DNA from: UBA5314 sp035560815
Lineage (GTDB): Bacteria > Bacillota > Syntrophomonadia > Syntrophomonadales > Syntrophomonadaceae
Direction of reading: 5' to 3'
NCBI GenBank assembly: GCA_035560815.1
Contig: DATMYR010000055.1
Location: 1 to 64,000 of the forward strand
Length of the DNA: 64,000 nucleotides
Both the position numbers and the translations under genes were made by a program. Of the stretch, positions 45,431-54,817 are shown piece by piece (position 1 is the first letter of the stretch; the number at the start of each line of letters is the position of its first letter). Under the pieces are notes generated by a model. The model saw only the letters and a program-made list of their open reading frames with translations, was not told the DNA's origin and ran no database searches.

Positions 45431-46117
45431 CTGAGCGATTACTATGTAACCATAAAAGAAATGCCTGAAAACATGCGCCCCCGGGAAAAAATGATGGCTC
45501 TGGGGGAAGGACATTTAAACGATGCTGAGATCCTGGCAGTTGTCCTGGGACAGGGAACCAGGAAGATGAACGCCCTGGAATTGGCGCAAACCCTCTTAGT
45601 TGTGCATGGGGGGCTGCGAAATATTCAGGATGCCAGTCTGGAGGAGTTGGCCAAGCAGCGTGGTATTGGTCCTGCCAAAGCGGCCAGTATTAAAGCCGCT
45701 GTGGAATTAGGAAAAAGAATTGCTCTTGATATGCGTGAAAAGAAACCAATAAAATCCCCCGAGGATGTTCAAAATATAGTCAGAGAACAAATGCGTTATT
45801 TAGACCGTGAACACTTCCGGGTATTGTATCTTGACCGTAAGGGCGGTTTGATTTGTATGGAGGATGTTTCGATCGGTGGTCTGCATAGTTCGCTAGTTCA
45901 TCCCCGGGAAGTATTTAAAACAGCGGTTAAAAGGAGTGCCGCTTCCCTGATCCTGGTCCATAACCATCCGAGTGGTGATCCGGCTCCCAGTCAAGAGGAC
46001 ATTGAGGTCACCCAGAGGTTGGCAGAAGCAGGGCACCTGATGGGTATTGAAGTTTTGGATCATGTTATCATTGGTGAGAAGGATTACACCAGCTTAAAAA
46101 GCCGGGGTGTTATCTGA
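45431..46117 (+). CDS. radC: RadC / JAB1-MPN domain protein
   Basis: Member of the RadC family once linked to DNA repair; its exact function is uncertain. It has a helix-hairpin-helix region (KQRGIGPAKAASIKAAVELG) and a JAB1 metalloprotease-like domain with LVHNHPSGDPAPSQED, complete with His-x-His and Asp ligands. AAGGAGGA (45416-45423) is 7 bases before CTG 45431, and no ATG, GTG or TTG is nearer than TTG 45404, which lies in the end of maf and before that ribosome site. I therefore take CTG as the start (228 residues); TTG 45404 would give 237. Confidence 0.9.
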   Translation: MSDYYVTIKEMPENMRPREKMMALGEGHLNDAEILAVVLGQGTRKMNALELAQTLLVVHGGLRNIQDASLEELAKQRGIGPAKAASIKAAVELGKRIALDMREKKPIKSPEDVQNIVREQMRYLDREHFRVLYLDRKGGLICMEDVSIGGLHSSLVHPREVFKTAVKRSAASLILVHNHPSGDPAPSQEDIEVTQRLAEAGHLMGIEVLDHVIIGEKDYTSLKSRGVI

Positions 46118-46137
46118 GTTAAGGAGGAACATAAAAG

Positions 46138-47160
46138 GTGTTTTTCGGCAAAGACTTAGGCATAGACTTGGGCACGGCCAACACCCTGGTGCATTTTAAG
46201 GGCAAAGGGATTGTTATGCGTGAACCTTCAGTTGTAGCAATAGAGAGCGACAGCGGCAAGGTCCTGGCCGTAGGAGATGAAGCAAAACAGATGATTGGCC
46301 GCACCCCGGGAAATATTATCGCTATCCGGCCTATGAAAGATGGGGTAATCGCTGATTTTGATATTACACAGGCCATGTTAAAGTACTTCATCAACCGGGC
46401 ACTGGGCGCGCGCACGCCTTTTATCAGACCACGGGTTATTATCAGTGTTCCCACTGGCTGTACTACAGTAGAAGAACGGGCCGTACGGGAGGCAGCTATT
46501 TCCGGAGGAGCGAAAGAGGCCTACCTGATAGAAGAGCCTATGGCGGCAGCTATTGGGGCGGGTTTGCCGGTGCATGAACCTACCGGAAATTTAATCGTAG
46601 ATATCGGAGGGGGAACCACAGAAGTTGCCGTTATCTCGCTGGGTGGTATTGTCACCGCCAAATCCATACGGGTGGCGGGCGACAATATGGATGAAGCCAT
46701 TATTCAGCATTTACGCAAAAACTATAACCTCCTTATTGGAGAGAGAACCGCAGAAGATATGAAAATATCCATCGGTTCTGCTCTGTGGGAGGGCAGTGAA
46801 GAGTCTTACGAGGTGCGGGGCCGGGATTTGATCAGCGGTCTGCCTAAGACTATCCGGGTTTCCTCTCTCGAAGTGCAAAAAGCACTGAAAGAGACAGTTG
46901 AGCAGATCGTCGATGGTATTAAGGTTTGTCTGGAGAAGACACCCCCCGAACTGGCTTCCGACATCATGGATCGCGGAATCGTCATGGCCGGGGGTGGAGC
47001 GCTTTTACGGGGATTGGATAAACTAATTAGTTTGGAAACCAATATGCCGGTGTATGTCTGTGATGACCCACTCCTGGCGGTGGCCCGTGGAACAGGGATC
47101 GTTCTGGAGAATATTGAAGTACTAAAAAAAGTACTGATTACCACAAAAAAATCTTTTTAG
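46138..47160 (+). CDS. mreB: Rod shape-determining protein MreB
   Basis: Bacterial actin that guides sidewall synthesis. The 340-residue protein has LGIDLGTANTLVH, the phosphate-1 loop; VDIGGGTTEVAVIS, phosphate 2; and GGGALLRGLDKLI, the adenosine motif. GTG 46138 is 9 bases after GGAGGA. It is 20 bases after radC, and mreC follows 14 bases later. Confidence 0.98.
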   Translation: MFFGKDLGIDLGTANTLVHFKGKGIVMREPSVVAIESDSGKVLAVGDEAKQMIGRTPGNIIAIRPMKDGVIADFDITQAMLKYFINRALGARTPFIRPRVIISVPTGCTTVEERAVREAAISGGAKEAYLIEEPMAAAIGAGLPVHEPTGNLIVDIGGGTTEVAVISLGGIVTAKSIRVAGDNMDEAIIQHLRKNYNLLIGERTAEDMKISIGSALWEGSEESYEVRGRDLISGLPKTIRVSSLEVQKALKETVEQIVDGIKVCLEKTPPELASDIMDRGIVMAGGGALLRGLDKLISLETNMPVYVCDDPLLAVARGTGIVLENIEVLKKVLITTKKSF

Positions 47161-47174
47161 TTGGGTGAAAAGGT

Positions 47175-48032
47175 TTGTTCAAATTTCTTAGAAACAAATA
47201 TCTATGGCTGCTCCTTCTCTTAGTAGGAGGGTGTGTTGCTGCAATGGTCCTTACTTCCTCGCAACCAGGGAATAAAAGCATAACCCCCATTTTGCAGGGA
47301 GTCTATTCGCCTGTGCAAAAGTTGTCCAATGGCCTCAAGGACAGGTGGAGTGGGTTTACCGGCCTATTTGCCAATAAAAAGGCTCTCAATAATCAGATCA
47401 CTGACTTGGAGAGGCAAATCGGTGAATTAAAAATTCAAAATCAATCTTTGGCTGAGTACCAGGGTGAGGCATTACGGCTGCAAAAGCTCCTGGAATTTAA
47501 AAACAACAACCTGGAAACCTATACGCTGCAAGGCGCGCGGGTCATCGCCCGCAGCCCCGACAACTGGTTCAAGAATTTGATGATCGATAAAGGCAGCAAT
47601 AGCGGTATCAAACCCGGTATGCCGGTTATCAGCCCTGATGGTCTGGTGGGACGGGTGGCGGCAGTCACTCAAAACTCGGCTCAGGTGGACTTAATAACCG
47701 ATACTGAAATGGCTATAGGGGCATTTCTGGCCAAGTCCCGGGAAGTGACCGGAATCGTTGAAGGCCAAGGCAATAACACAAATCTCAATATGATTAATAT
47801 CCCTGATGATAAACAAATTGCCCCGTACGACATGGTGATCACGGCCGGGCTATCATCTGTTTATCCCAAGGGTATACCCATAGGAACTGTCATCGACATC
47901 GGGCGGGAACGGGGCGGGCTTCTATTTACAGCCAATTTAAAACCGGCTGTAGACTTCAGCCACCTGGAGGAAGTCCTGGTCATAATCAATTACAGGCCAT
48001 TGCCGGATGTTAAACAAGGAACAGCGGGGTAG
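47175..48032 (+). CDS. mreC: Rod shape-determining protein MreC
   Basis: Bitopic elongasome scaffold of 285 residues. One N-terminal membrane helix (YLWLLLLLVGGCVAAMVL), then a coiled coil (KKALNNQITDLERQIGELKI) and the beta-barrel core with PDNWFKNLMIDKGSNSGI and GLVGRVAAV. TTG 47175 follows AAAAGG. The cluster order mreB-mreC-mreD-PBP2 is canonical. Confidence 0.96.
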   Translation: MFKFLRNKYLWLLLLLVGGCVAAMVLTSSQPGNKSITPILQGVYSPVQKLSNGLKDRWSGFTGLFANKKALNNQITDLERQIGELKIQNQSLAEYQGEALRLQKLLEFKNNNLETYTLQGARVIARSPDNWFKNLMIDKGSNSGIKPGMPVISPDGLVGRVAAVTQNSAQVDLITDTEMAIGAFLAKSREVTGIVEGQGNNTNLNMINIPDDKQIAPYDMVITAGLSSVYPKGIPIGTVIDIGRERGGLLFTANLKPAVDFSHLEEVLVIINYRPLPDVKQGTAG

Positions 48033-48038
48033 AGGAGT

Positions 48039-48542
48039 TTGCGCTGGGTTATTCATATCGCATTGCCATTTCTGGCTCTTTTTTTGCAATCGACTTTTTT
48101 CAGTTTCTATAGTATAAAAGGAGCAATGCCGGATATACTGTTAATCTTTGTGGTCTTCTTTGCTATGTTGAATGGAGCCAAACAAGCACCGGTATATGGG
48201 TTTTTCTGCGGGCTCTTAGAAGACCTTTATCTGGGTCGTTTTATTGGGATGAATGCTCTTTCCAAGTGTTTGACTGCTTGGGTTGTTGGGCATCTGCAAG
48301 GAAATGTGTTTAAGGAAAATTTGCTGGTGGGGATTAGCAGTGTTGTGGTGGGCACCCTGGTAAATTGCTTCTTTGTTCTCCTTTTTAGCCTGGTGGGATT
48401 GCGTACGATTAACTGGGACATTAGCATCCTGGGATTGGTTTTATTTCAGGTTCTCTACAATAGCGTACTGGCCGGGCCAATATATGTATGGTATTATCAT
48501 TCTTCCCACTATGGGATGCTCCGTGATACAGGAGAAAAGTAA
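48039..48542 (+). CDS. mreD: Rod shape-determining protein MreD
   Basis: A 167-residue protein with about five membrane helices; GAMPDILLIFVVFFAMLNG, KQAPVYGFFCGLLEDLYLGRFIGMNAL is the family core. TTG 48039 is 6 bases after mreC; GAGGAG overlaps that gap. The stop TAA is directly adjacent to the ATG of the PBP2 gene. Confidence 0.93.
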   Translation: MRWVIHIALPFLALFLQSTFFSFYSIKGAMPDILLIFVVFFAMLNGAKQAPVYGFFCGLLEDLYLGRFIGMNALSKCLTAWVVGHLQGNVFKENLLVGISSVVVGTLVNCFFVLLFSLVGLRTINWDISILGLVLFQVLYNSVLAGPIYVWYYHSSHYGMLRDTGEK

Positions 48543-50720
48543 ATGAAACCTGCTGAGATGAAAACCCGGCTCCGGGTTTATACGATAATTGTAGTTGTTT
48601 TGTTGGGCCTCTTATCCGTGCGTCTGGCAGTGGTGCAGCTTTTCAAAAACCAGATGTACCAAACCCAGGCCAAAGACAACCGCATCCGCCTGGTGGATAT
48701 GAAAGCGCCCCGGGGCGAGATATTTTCGCGGGATAATCAACTCCTGGCTACCAACAAGCCGGTATACACGATAAGCCTGACCTATCTGAACTTACAAAAG
48801 GGTGATCTCACCACTTTATCTACCAACCTGTCTAATTTATTGAAAGACAACTATCCGGAAATGACCTCGGACCTAATTCAGTCTAAGGTTCAAGAGCAAA
48901 AATTTCGCCTTTTTGAGCCGATTATCCTTATTCGCGATATTCCCTGGGATCTGGTTGTCAAACTGGAGGAAAACCGCCAACAAATACCCGGTGTAACAAT
49001 AACCGAGGAGCCTTTGCGTTCCTACCCCCAGGGCAGCCTGGCCGGTCATGTACTGGGATATGTCCATTCCATCACCCAGGATGAACTGGATAAGGCTGAT
49101 GGGGCGCAGTATAGTCTTAACAGCCTGATCGGCAAATCGGGGCTTGAAAGGCAATATGAACAGCAACTACGGGGAACGGACGGAGCGCGTCGCGTAGAGG
49201 TTGATGCCAAAGGGCGACCTATTGATGAGTTGATAACACTGCAGCCCGTGGCGGGCAACAACCTGTATTTAACCATTGACACCCGATTGCAGCGGGTCAT
49301 GGAGCAAAGCATGGAATCCACTATGAAACAGGTTCAGGGTTCCTATCCTAAAGCCCGGGTGGGAGCAGCGGTTCTGATAAACGTCAAAACCGGTGAAATT
49401 CTGGCTATGTACAGCAGCCCCGCGCTTAATCCGGAAGACTTGAAAGGAAATGTAACTACTGAACGAGCTGAGTATTATTTTCCCCAAACCGGCAAATATG
49501 ACCCGATGAAACCAGGTGCTGCTACCAATCGAGCTATTCAGGTTGCTTATCCTCCTGGTTCAACTTTTAAACCGATTACAGGGATTGCTGCGCTGGAGAC
49601 GGGTGTTATGAATCCTCTCAACTATGAGGTTAACTGCACCGGAGCTTACTGGCTGCCTCCTAACATCAAATGTACTGGAGTACATGGTCCCGTCAACTAC
49701 TACTCGGCCATGGCCCATTCGTGTAATGTTTATTTCCAGGAAATGGGCCGCCGGGCGGGCAAGGATGAAATTGTCAAAGTAGCGGGGGAATTCGGCCTGG
49801 GAGCTAAGACCGGTATTGATCTGCCTTACGAGACGCAAGGGCTTCTTCCTACCCCTGAATGGAAAAAGAACATCAATGATCTGCTCATGACCCGTCAGCG
49901 CCAGTCCGCGCTCAAAGCCCTGGAAGATAAATATAATGCCCTTCTGGCGCAGGCAGGTAGTGAAGCCGAAAAGCAGCAACTGAATCAGAGAAAGGCACAA
50001 GAAAAGGCTAAATTGGATGCTCAATATAAAATAGATTACGACTGGACTACCAACTGGCAGTCCTACGATACTTATAATATGTCTATTGGGCAGGGATTTA
50101 ACAATTATTCGGTGCTTCAACTGGCCGATTATGTATCAACCATAGCCAATGGAGGAGCCCTGTGGAAACCCTATGTGGTCAGTAAAGTCGTATCACCTCA
50201 AAATAAATTGATTAGCGAGACCAAGGCCCAGCTTACGCGGCGGGTCAGTTTTCAGCCCGAGAACCTGGCTCAAACCAGGCGGGCCATGCTGCAAGTCACC
50301 CAGGTGGGCGGCACTGCCTATAGTCTCTTTACCAACTTTCCCAGCACAATTCAGGTGGGGGCCAAAACAGGAAGCGCCCAGACGGGCCGGGCGGGAGACG
50401 ATCCCTTGAAAGAAGTTCACGGAGTCTTTATTGCTTTTGCTCCTTTTGATAATCCTGAAATCGCTTTTGCGGGGGTTGTAGAATACGGCTTTAGCGGAGC
50501 TACTTCCGCGGGGCCGGTTTGCAAAGCCGTCTTTGAGCAGTATTTTGGCATCGTCGATCACCTGGCTGCCGCTGTTAATAATACCGGAGCAACCAATTCC
50601 CCGCAGACAACTCCTGCAGAATCCGGGCAAAACGGGGCACCAGTGACTGGCAAAACCGCGCCAACTGGTCAAACCGCAGCCCCAACCCAGCCTACCCAGG
50701 TGCCTCCTTCACTTCAATAA
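48543..50720 (+). CDS. mrdA: Penicillin-binding protein 2 (elongation transpeptidase)
   Basis: Class B PBP for sidewall cross-linking, 725 residues, anchored by the helix TIIVVVLLGLLSVRLAVV. The transpeptidase has Ser340-x-x-Lys343 (STFKP), Ser393-Cys-Asn (SCN) and Lys608-Thr-Gly. Between SCN and KTG there is a charged insert of about 60 residues (about 455-515: RQRQSALKALEDKYNALLAQ onwards), predicted coiled coil, seen in some clostridial PBP2. The last 45 residues are Ala/Thr/Pro/Gln-rich and disordered. The 246 bases to minC hold a weak hairpin (50856-50879) and no gene. Confidence 0.96.
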   Translation: MKPAEMKTRLRVYTIIVVVLLGLLSVRLAVVQLFKNQMYQTQAKDNRIRLVDMKAPRGEIFSRDNQLLATNKPVYTISLTYLNLQKGDLTTLSTNLSNLLKDNYPEMTSDLIQSKVQEQKFRLFEPIILIRDIPWDLVVKLEENRQQIPGVTITEEPLRSYPQGSLAGHVLGYVHSITQDELDKADGAQYSLNSLIGKSGLERQYEQQLRGTDGARRVEVDAKGRPIDELITLQPVAGNNLYLTIDTRLQRVMEQSMESTMKQVQGSYPKARVGAAVLINVKTGEILAMYSSPALNPEDLKGNVTTERAEYYFPQTGKYDPMKPGAATNRAIQVAYPPGSTFKPITGIAALETGVMNPLNYEVNCTGAYWLPPNIKCTGVHGPVNYYSAMAHSCNVYFQEMGRRAGKDEIVKVAGEFGLGAKTGIDLPYETQGLLPTPEWKKNINDLLMTRQRQSALKALEDKYNALLAQAGSEAEKQQLNQRKAQEKAKLDAQYKIDYDWTTNWQSYDTYNMSIGQGFNNYSVLQLADYVSTIANGGALWKPYVVSKVVSPQNKLISETKAQLTRRVSFQPENLAQTRRAMLQVTQVGGTAYSLFTNFPSTIQVGAKTGSAQTGRAGDDPLKEVHGVFIAFAPFDNPEIAFAGVVEYGFSGATSAGPVCKAVFEQYFGIVDHLAAAVNNTGATNSPQTTPAESGQNGAPVTGKTAPTGQTAAPTQPTQVPPSLQ

Positions 50721-50966
50721 ACACTTACCTTGTATTCGATAATAAAATCACCATTGTCTTAACCTTTCTTCATAAATATCTATCGCCATGCTCTCCGCGA
50801 AAAAGCTCGATCCCCCCACGCGTTTTTTGCCAGAATTTTTGGTTGGATTTACGACCTTTAGCCTCGTATAAGGCCAAAGAATGCCTTCATTTTGCATTTT
50901 TCTCCGAAGGAATTAATTAACAATAAAAGAAAGTATTACTATGAGAAGCGATAGGAGGGCTGTATC

Positions 50967-51599
50967 ATGCAAGCAACGGCCAGAAATTTTCAGGAAGAGA
51001 AGCTTATTGACCTGAAGGCCTTCCACACCTTTGGTGAAATGAAGGTCGGATTGGAGCAGCGTTTGGGGGACAAGCACCAGTATTCGCCAGGGGTTCATCT
51101 GGTTATTGACATAGGAACCAAACAGCTGAACAGCCGGCAGGTGCGGGAATTGGAGGATGTGCTTTTGGACCGCGGGATGCATTTGAAAGAGGTTCTTTCT
51201 TCTGCTTCCATCCGGCCCGACTCAATGAAAACAGAGATCGAAACGGCCTTTTCTGGTATGCCCGGTTATGGGGAAACGGTTCTTATCTGTCGTCATCTGC
51301 GGTCCGGGCAGAGATTTTTCAGTCCGGGTAATCTGGTGATCCTGGGAGACATCAATCCTGGAGCAGAGGTTATAGCAGTCGGTAATATTCTGGTCATGGG
51401 GGCTCTTAAAGGTGTGGCACACGCCGGTTATTTGGGGGATGAGTCAGCAGTCATTGCAGCCTACCGCCTCAATCCCACGCAGTTGAGGATAGCCAACCAT
51501 ATTACCCGCCCGCCAGACGGTGAGAAAGTCATGGTGCGGGAGCCGGAAATGGCTCGCATCAGAACCGGAAAAGTAGTAATCGAAAAGCTAAAAATATGA
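50967..51599 (+). CDS. minC: Septum site-determining protein MinC
   Basis: FtsZ inhibitor that prevents polar septa. 210 residues; the variable N-terminal domain is followed by the beta-helical C-terminal half (GQRFFSPGNLVILGDINPGA, NILVMGALKGVAHAG), which dimerises and binds MinD. AGGAGG precedes ATG 50967. It starts the min operon; minD follows with overlap or near-overlap. Confidence 0.95.
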   Translation: MQATARNFQEEKLIDLKAFHTFGEMKVGLEQRLGDKHQYSPGVHLVIDIGTKQLNSRQVRELEDVLLDRGMHLKEVLSSASIRPDSMKTEIETAFSGMPGYGETVLICRHLRSGQRFFSPGNLVILGDINPGAEVIAVGNILVMGALKGVAHAGYLGDESAVIAAYRLNPTQLRIANHITRPPDGEKVMVREPEMARIRTGKVVIEKLKI

Positions 51600-51613
51600 A
51601 TGGAGGTTTGTTA

Positions 51614-52414
51614 ATGAACAGCAGGGTGTTGGTGATTACGTCCGGCAAAGGTGGGGTGGGCAAAACTACCACCACAGCCAACCTGGGTACAGCGCTGGCT
51701 ATGATGGATTATCGGGTGGTACTCATTGATACTGATATAGGCTTGAGAAATCTTGATGTTGTGATGGGGCTGGAAAATAGAATTGTTTTTGATATTGTGG
51801 ATGTCGTACATGGCAACTGTAAACCCAAACAAGCGCTCATCAAAGATAAACGCCATGAAGGCCTGCACTTGTTACCGGCGGCCCAAACCAAAGATAAGAC
51901 GGCTGTTACACCCCATCAGATGAAGAATCTGACCAATGAACTACGCAAAGATTATGATTTTATTCTGGTGGATTGCCCGGCCGGCATCGAACAAGGTTTT
52001 AAGAATGCCATAGCCGGAGCTGATGATGCCATCATTGTAGCCACTCCCGAAGTCTCATCAGTTCGCGATGCTGACCGTATTGTCGGACTCCTGGAAGCGG
52101 CTGGGTTGACCAATGCTCGTCTTATCATTAATCGGCTGCGCAGCAAAATGGTTAAGCGGGGGGATATGATGGATATCGATGATATCCTTGATATTCTTTC
52201 TATTGATCTTCTGGGCGTGGTCCCCGAGGATGAATCCATTGTGGTTTCTACCAATCGTGGTGAACCGGCGGTTTTGGACAACAGCTCACGGGCGGGGCTG
52301 GCCTACCGTCGTATAGCCCGCAGAATAGCGGGTGAGGAAATCCAAATTCAAAATTTCGACGAAACTCATTGGATAATGGACCGGTTCAAAAAAATGCTGC
52401 GTCTGGCCAGGTAG
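51614..52414 (+). CDS. minD: Septum site-determining ATPase MinD
   Basis: Membrane-cycling ParA-type ATPase of 266 residues. The deviant Walker A is TSGKGGVGKTTTTANLG; LIDTDIGLRNLDVVMG and LVDCPAGIEQGF are the switch regions; the C-terminal amphipathic helix (MDRFKKMLRLAR) is the membrane-targeting sequence. ATG 51614 is 6 bases after GGAGGT; ATG 51596 in the minC stop lacks a site. Confidence 0.97.
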   Translation: MNSRVLVITSGKGGVGKTTTTANLGTALAMMDYRVVLIDTDIGLRNLDVVMGLENRIVFDIVDVVHGNCKPKQALIKDKRHEGLHLLPAAQTKDKTAVTPHQMKNLTNELRKDYDFILVDCPAGIEQGFKNAIAGADDAIIVATPEVSSVRDADRIVGLLEAAGLTNARLIINRLRSKMVKRGDMMDIDDILDILSIDLLGVVPEDESIVVSTNRGEPAVLDNSSRAGLAYRRIARRIAGEEIQIQNFDETHWIMDRFKKMLRLAR

Positions 52415-52426
52415 GAGGGAGGAAAG

Positions 52427-52705
52427 ATGGTTCTACTGGATTTTCTGACTCGCTTTTTTATGAAAGAAAATCTGCCCAGCAAAGATGTAGCTCGGGAGCG
52501 TCTACGCTTGGTTCTCGTGCATGACCGGGCATCCGTTTCCCCCGAGTTCATCAACCAGATGAAGGAAGACCTGATAAAAGTCATTCGCGAATATCTGGAT
52601 ATTGATGAAGAAGCCCTGCAGGTAAGTTTGGAGAATGAGGATGATTCCATCGCTCTGGTCGCCAACATTCCCGTGCGGGGTATGAGGAGGGTGATAAATC
52701 AATAG
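52427..52705 (+). CDS. minE: Cell division topological specificity factor MinE
   Basis: A 92-residue protein that stimulates MinD ATPase and restricts MinC to the poles. An N-terminal basic region (LLDFLTRFFMKE) is the membrane and MinD-binding part; VARERLRLVLVHDRASVSP and IREYLDIDEE belong to the dimer fold. ATG 52427 is 12 bases after minD. Presence of MinE points to an oscillating rather than DivIVA-only system. Confidence 0.95.
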   Translation: MVLLDFLTRFFMKENLPSKDVARERLRLVLVHDRASVSPEFINQMKEDLIKVIREYLDIDEEALQVSLENEDDSIALVANIPVRGMRRVINQ

Positions 52706-52721
52706 ATTTTTTGACTACCTG

Positions 52722-52765
52722 GAAAGGCTGGGAAGAGTCGGATCTGACTCCCCAGCCTTTCTTTT
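52722..52765 (+). terminator. Terminator after minE
   Basis: GAAAGGCTGGG (52722-52732) pairs with CCCAGCCTTTC (52751-52761); an inner stem GAGTC/GACTC caps it. TTTTG follows. It closes the min operon. Confidence 0.85.
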
Positions 52766-52835
52766 GTATGCCCTTTTCCCTTCTGGACAGGGTGGAGCTC
52801 ACGCTTTATAATAGGCGTGAAGGAGGTGGGGCGAG

Positions 52836-53972
52836 TTGGATGTAAAACGACTGAAATTTATGGACCGGACATTTGTCGGCGCCCTCCTGCTCTTGGTCAT
52901 TTTTGGACTGGTGGTGCTGATGAGCGCTTCCAGTGCCATATCCGCGGATCCCTTTAGTTATGTAAGGAGGCAATCAATTGCTGTGCTCCTGGGGTTGGGA
53001 GTGGCAGTCTTTATTATTCGCTTTGATTACCTGCAGCTGCGCAGATACAGCCCTTTCTTTTACGGATTTTCGCTCCTGTTGCTTATTATGGTCCTGGTTT
53101 TTGGCCAGGATATTCGCGGGACTACGGGTTGGATTCAGATAGGACCTATACCGGCTTTCCAGCCGGCTGAAATCACCAAAGTGCTATTAATCCTGTCATT
53201 TGCTGACTTTCTCAGTAAGCGCAAAGGATTATTGGATACCTTTGGCCAAATGATTCCCTGTTTTCTCTTTATGGGCCTGCCATTCCTTCTCATCATGGCC
53301 CAGCCGGACCTGGGGACGGGGCTGGTTTATATTGCCGTTACAGTGGTGATGATGTATTTTGCCGGTGCCAATGCCAGAATTCTGTTCGGATTGTTAACTG
53401 GCGGGGCGGCTTTGGTGGCCTTGTTACTATTTTTTCATTTTAAGTATCATTTACCGATTCCTCTGGCAGACTATCAACTACAGAGACTGATCGTTTTCCT
53501 CAATCCTTACAATGATGGACAGGGGGGCAAGGGTCCGGGATGGAACATCATCCAATCCCTGATTGCCATAGGTTCCGGTGGGGTTACTGGCCAAGGATTA
53601 TTTCATGGCACTCAGGTGCAATTGAACTTTCTGCCCGAACATCATACCGATTTTATTTATGCAGTAATTGGCGAAGAGATGGGTTTTTTAGGATCAATCT
53701 CCGTCATCATCCTATACGGAATTCTTCTGGTTCGGGCGATTGCCATCAGCTTCGAATCCAAAGAGACTTTCGGCACGCTACTGGTGGTAGGTATATCGGC
53801 CATGTGGTTATTTCATATCTGGGAAAATATTGGCATGTCCCTGGGGATTATGCCTATCACCGGAATCCCGCTGCCCTTCCTGAGCTATGGGGGCACCTCC
53901 ATGCTCAGCAACCTGGCAGCGGCGGGTTTGATTGTCAGTGTCAACCTGCGGGGCGCACAAATTGTTTTCTAA
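52836..53972 (+). CDS. rodA: RodA/FtsW family peptidoglycan glycosyltransferase
   Basis: SEDS glycosyltransferase, a 378-residue polytopic membrane enzyme of about ten helices. FLPEHHTDFIYAVIGEEMG is the SEDS core with the essential Asp, and GIPLPFLSYGGTSML the C-terminal motif. TTG 52836 is 8 bases after GGAGGT. Partnership with the PBP2 gene in the same cluster supports RodA rather than FtsW. It closes the shape cluster. Confidence 0.94.
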   Translation: MDVKRLKFMDRTFVGALLLLVIFGLVVLMSASSAISADPFSYVRRQSIAVLLGLGVAVFIIRFDYLQLRRYSPFFYGFSLLLLIMVLVFGQDIRGTTGWIQIGPIPAFQPAEITKVLLILSFADFLSKRKGLLDTFGQMIPCFLFMGLPFLLIMAQPDLGTGLVYIAVTVVMMYFAGANARILFGLLTGGAALVALLLFFHFKYHLPIPLADYQLQRLIVFLNPYNDGQGGKGPGWNIIQSLIAIGSGGVTGQGLFHGTQVQLNFLPEHHTDFIYAVIGEEMGFLGSISVIILYGILLVRAIAISFESKETFGTLLVVGISAMWLFHIWENIGMSLGIMPITGIPLPFLSYGGTSMLSNLAAAGLIVSVNLRGAQIVF

Positions 53973-54030
53973 CTGTTGTCGTTAGACCTTGCTTCCCGGG
54001 GGTTAGTTTGACGAAAGGGATGGTCGACCA

Positions 54031-54474
54031 ATGAAACAGCAAAAGGCGGCTTCAATCCAGGTGATCCTGGCGGCGAAAGAAATACTTATGTTTTTCCCCA
54101 ATTTAGTCAAACTCCTATTTCGATTAGTTCGCGATCCGGCGGTATCATTAGGAGACAAAGCCCTGCTCGGGGCGGCCATCGCTTATGTATTGTCACCCTG
54201 GGATTTCTTGCCAGATGTGATCCCTTTTGTAGGGCAGTTGGATGATCTGGTTCTTATTGCTCTGGTTATCAAAAGAATGATGGACAGCGTACCGTATTCC
54301 ATCATTGCCCAGCATTGGGATGGTAAGGGTGAACTGCTTGGTTTATTGGATTCAACCCTGAGTTCGGTGGTAAAATTGCTGCCGGAAGGAATTTATAGTA
54401 AACTCCTCTGTAAATCCCGCCAAGACTATACGGATGTGGATTATAAGGTGGAAGCGAACATGGGCAGGAGTTAA
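54031..54474 (+). CDS. DUF1232 (YkvA-like) membrane protein
   Basis: A 147-residue protein with the DUF1232 core AIAYVLSPWDFLPDVIPFVG and QLDDLVLIALVIKRM, which forms one or two membrane helices. Function is not established. AAAGGGA precedes ATG 54031. It follows rodA by 58 bases and may be its distal gene. Confidence 0.88.
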   Translation: MKQQKAASIQVILAAKEILMFFPNLVKLLFRLVRDPAVSLGDKALLGAAIAYVLSPWDFLPDVIPFVGQLDDLVLIALVIKRMMDSVPYSIIAQHWDGKGELLGLLDSTLSSVVKLLPEGIYSKLLCKSRQDYTDVDYKVEANMGRS

Positions 54475-54613
54475 ATCCTGCCTTTGCTACTCCGCTAAAT
54501 CTTTCCTCAAAACGAAATTCCAAGAGAAAGACAGTTAAAATGGGAAAAACCATATTGTTATCATATTTTAAAGGAATTTAGCCATATTCGTCGAAAACCA
54601 ATATGCAAAAGCA

Positions 54614-54728
54614 ACTCGCCGAGCTAGTGTGCCTAACGCATGATGCCATGGTGCACAAGCCGATAGGGTGTGATGGGAAACTGTTGCACCTCCCTTTGGA
54701 AAGGCGGGCAGGGAACCTGTGTGGACGG
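54614..54728 (+). ncRNA. Molybdenum/tungsten cofactor riboswitch (Moco RNA motif)
   Basis: The leader of tupB carries the conserved core of the Moco motif: AGGGTGT (54665 on) faces GCACCTCCC (54686-54694), then TTTGGAAAGG (54695-54704) and GCGGGCAGG. The same order (AGGGCG, CGCCTCCC, TGGAAAGG) is in the E. coli moaA leader as I remember it. The 5' arm GTGTGC pairs with GCACAA. A terminator-like stem follows, so control is probably by attenuation. The stretch 54475-54613 before it shows nothing else. Confidence 0.75.
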
Positions 54729-54775
54729 GCCGGTCTGTCTTTGCAAAGAGTGCATGGGGCCGGTCTTTTTGTTTT
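54724..54775 (+). terminator. Terminator-like stem of the riboswitch expression platform
   Basis: GACGGGCC (54724-54731) and GGCCGGTC (54757-54765 region) pair except for one central mismatch, and TTTTTGTTTTT follows. The left arm overlaps the 3' edge of the riboswitch, as expected for a regulated terminator. Confidence 0.55.
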
Positions 54776-54817
54776 TCTGTTCTGGGATATACATGCAAAA
54801 CGAGGAGATAATAATTA

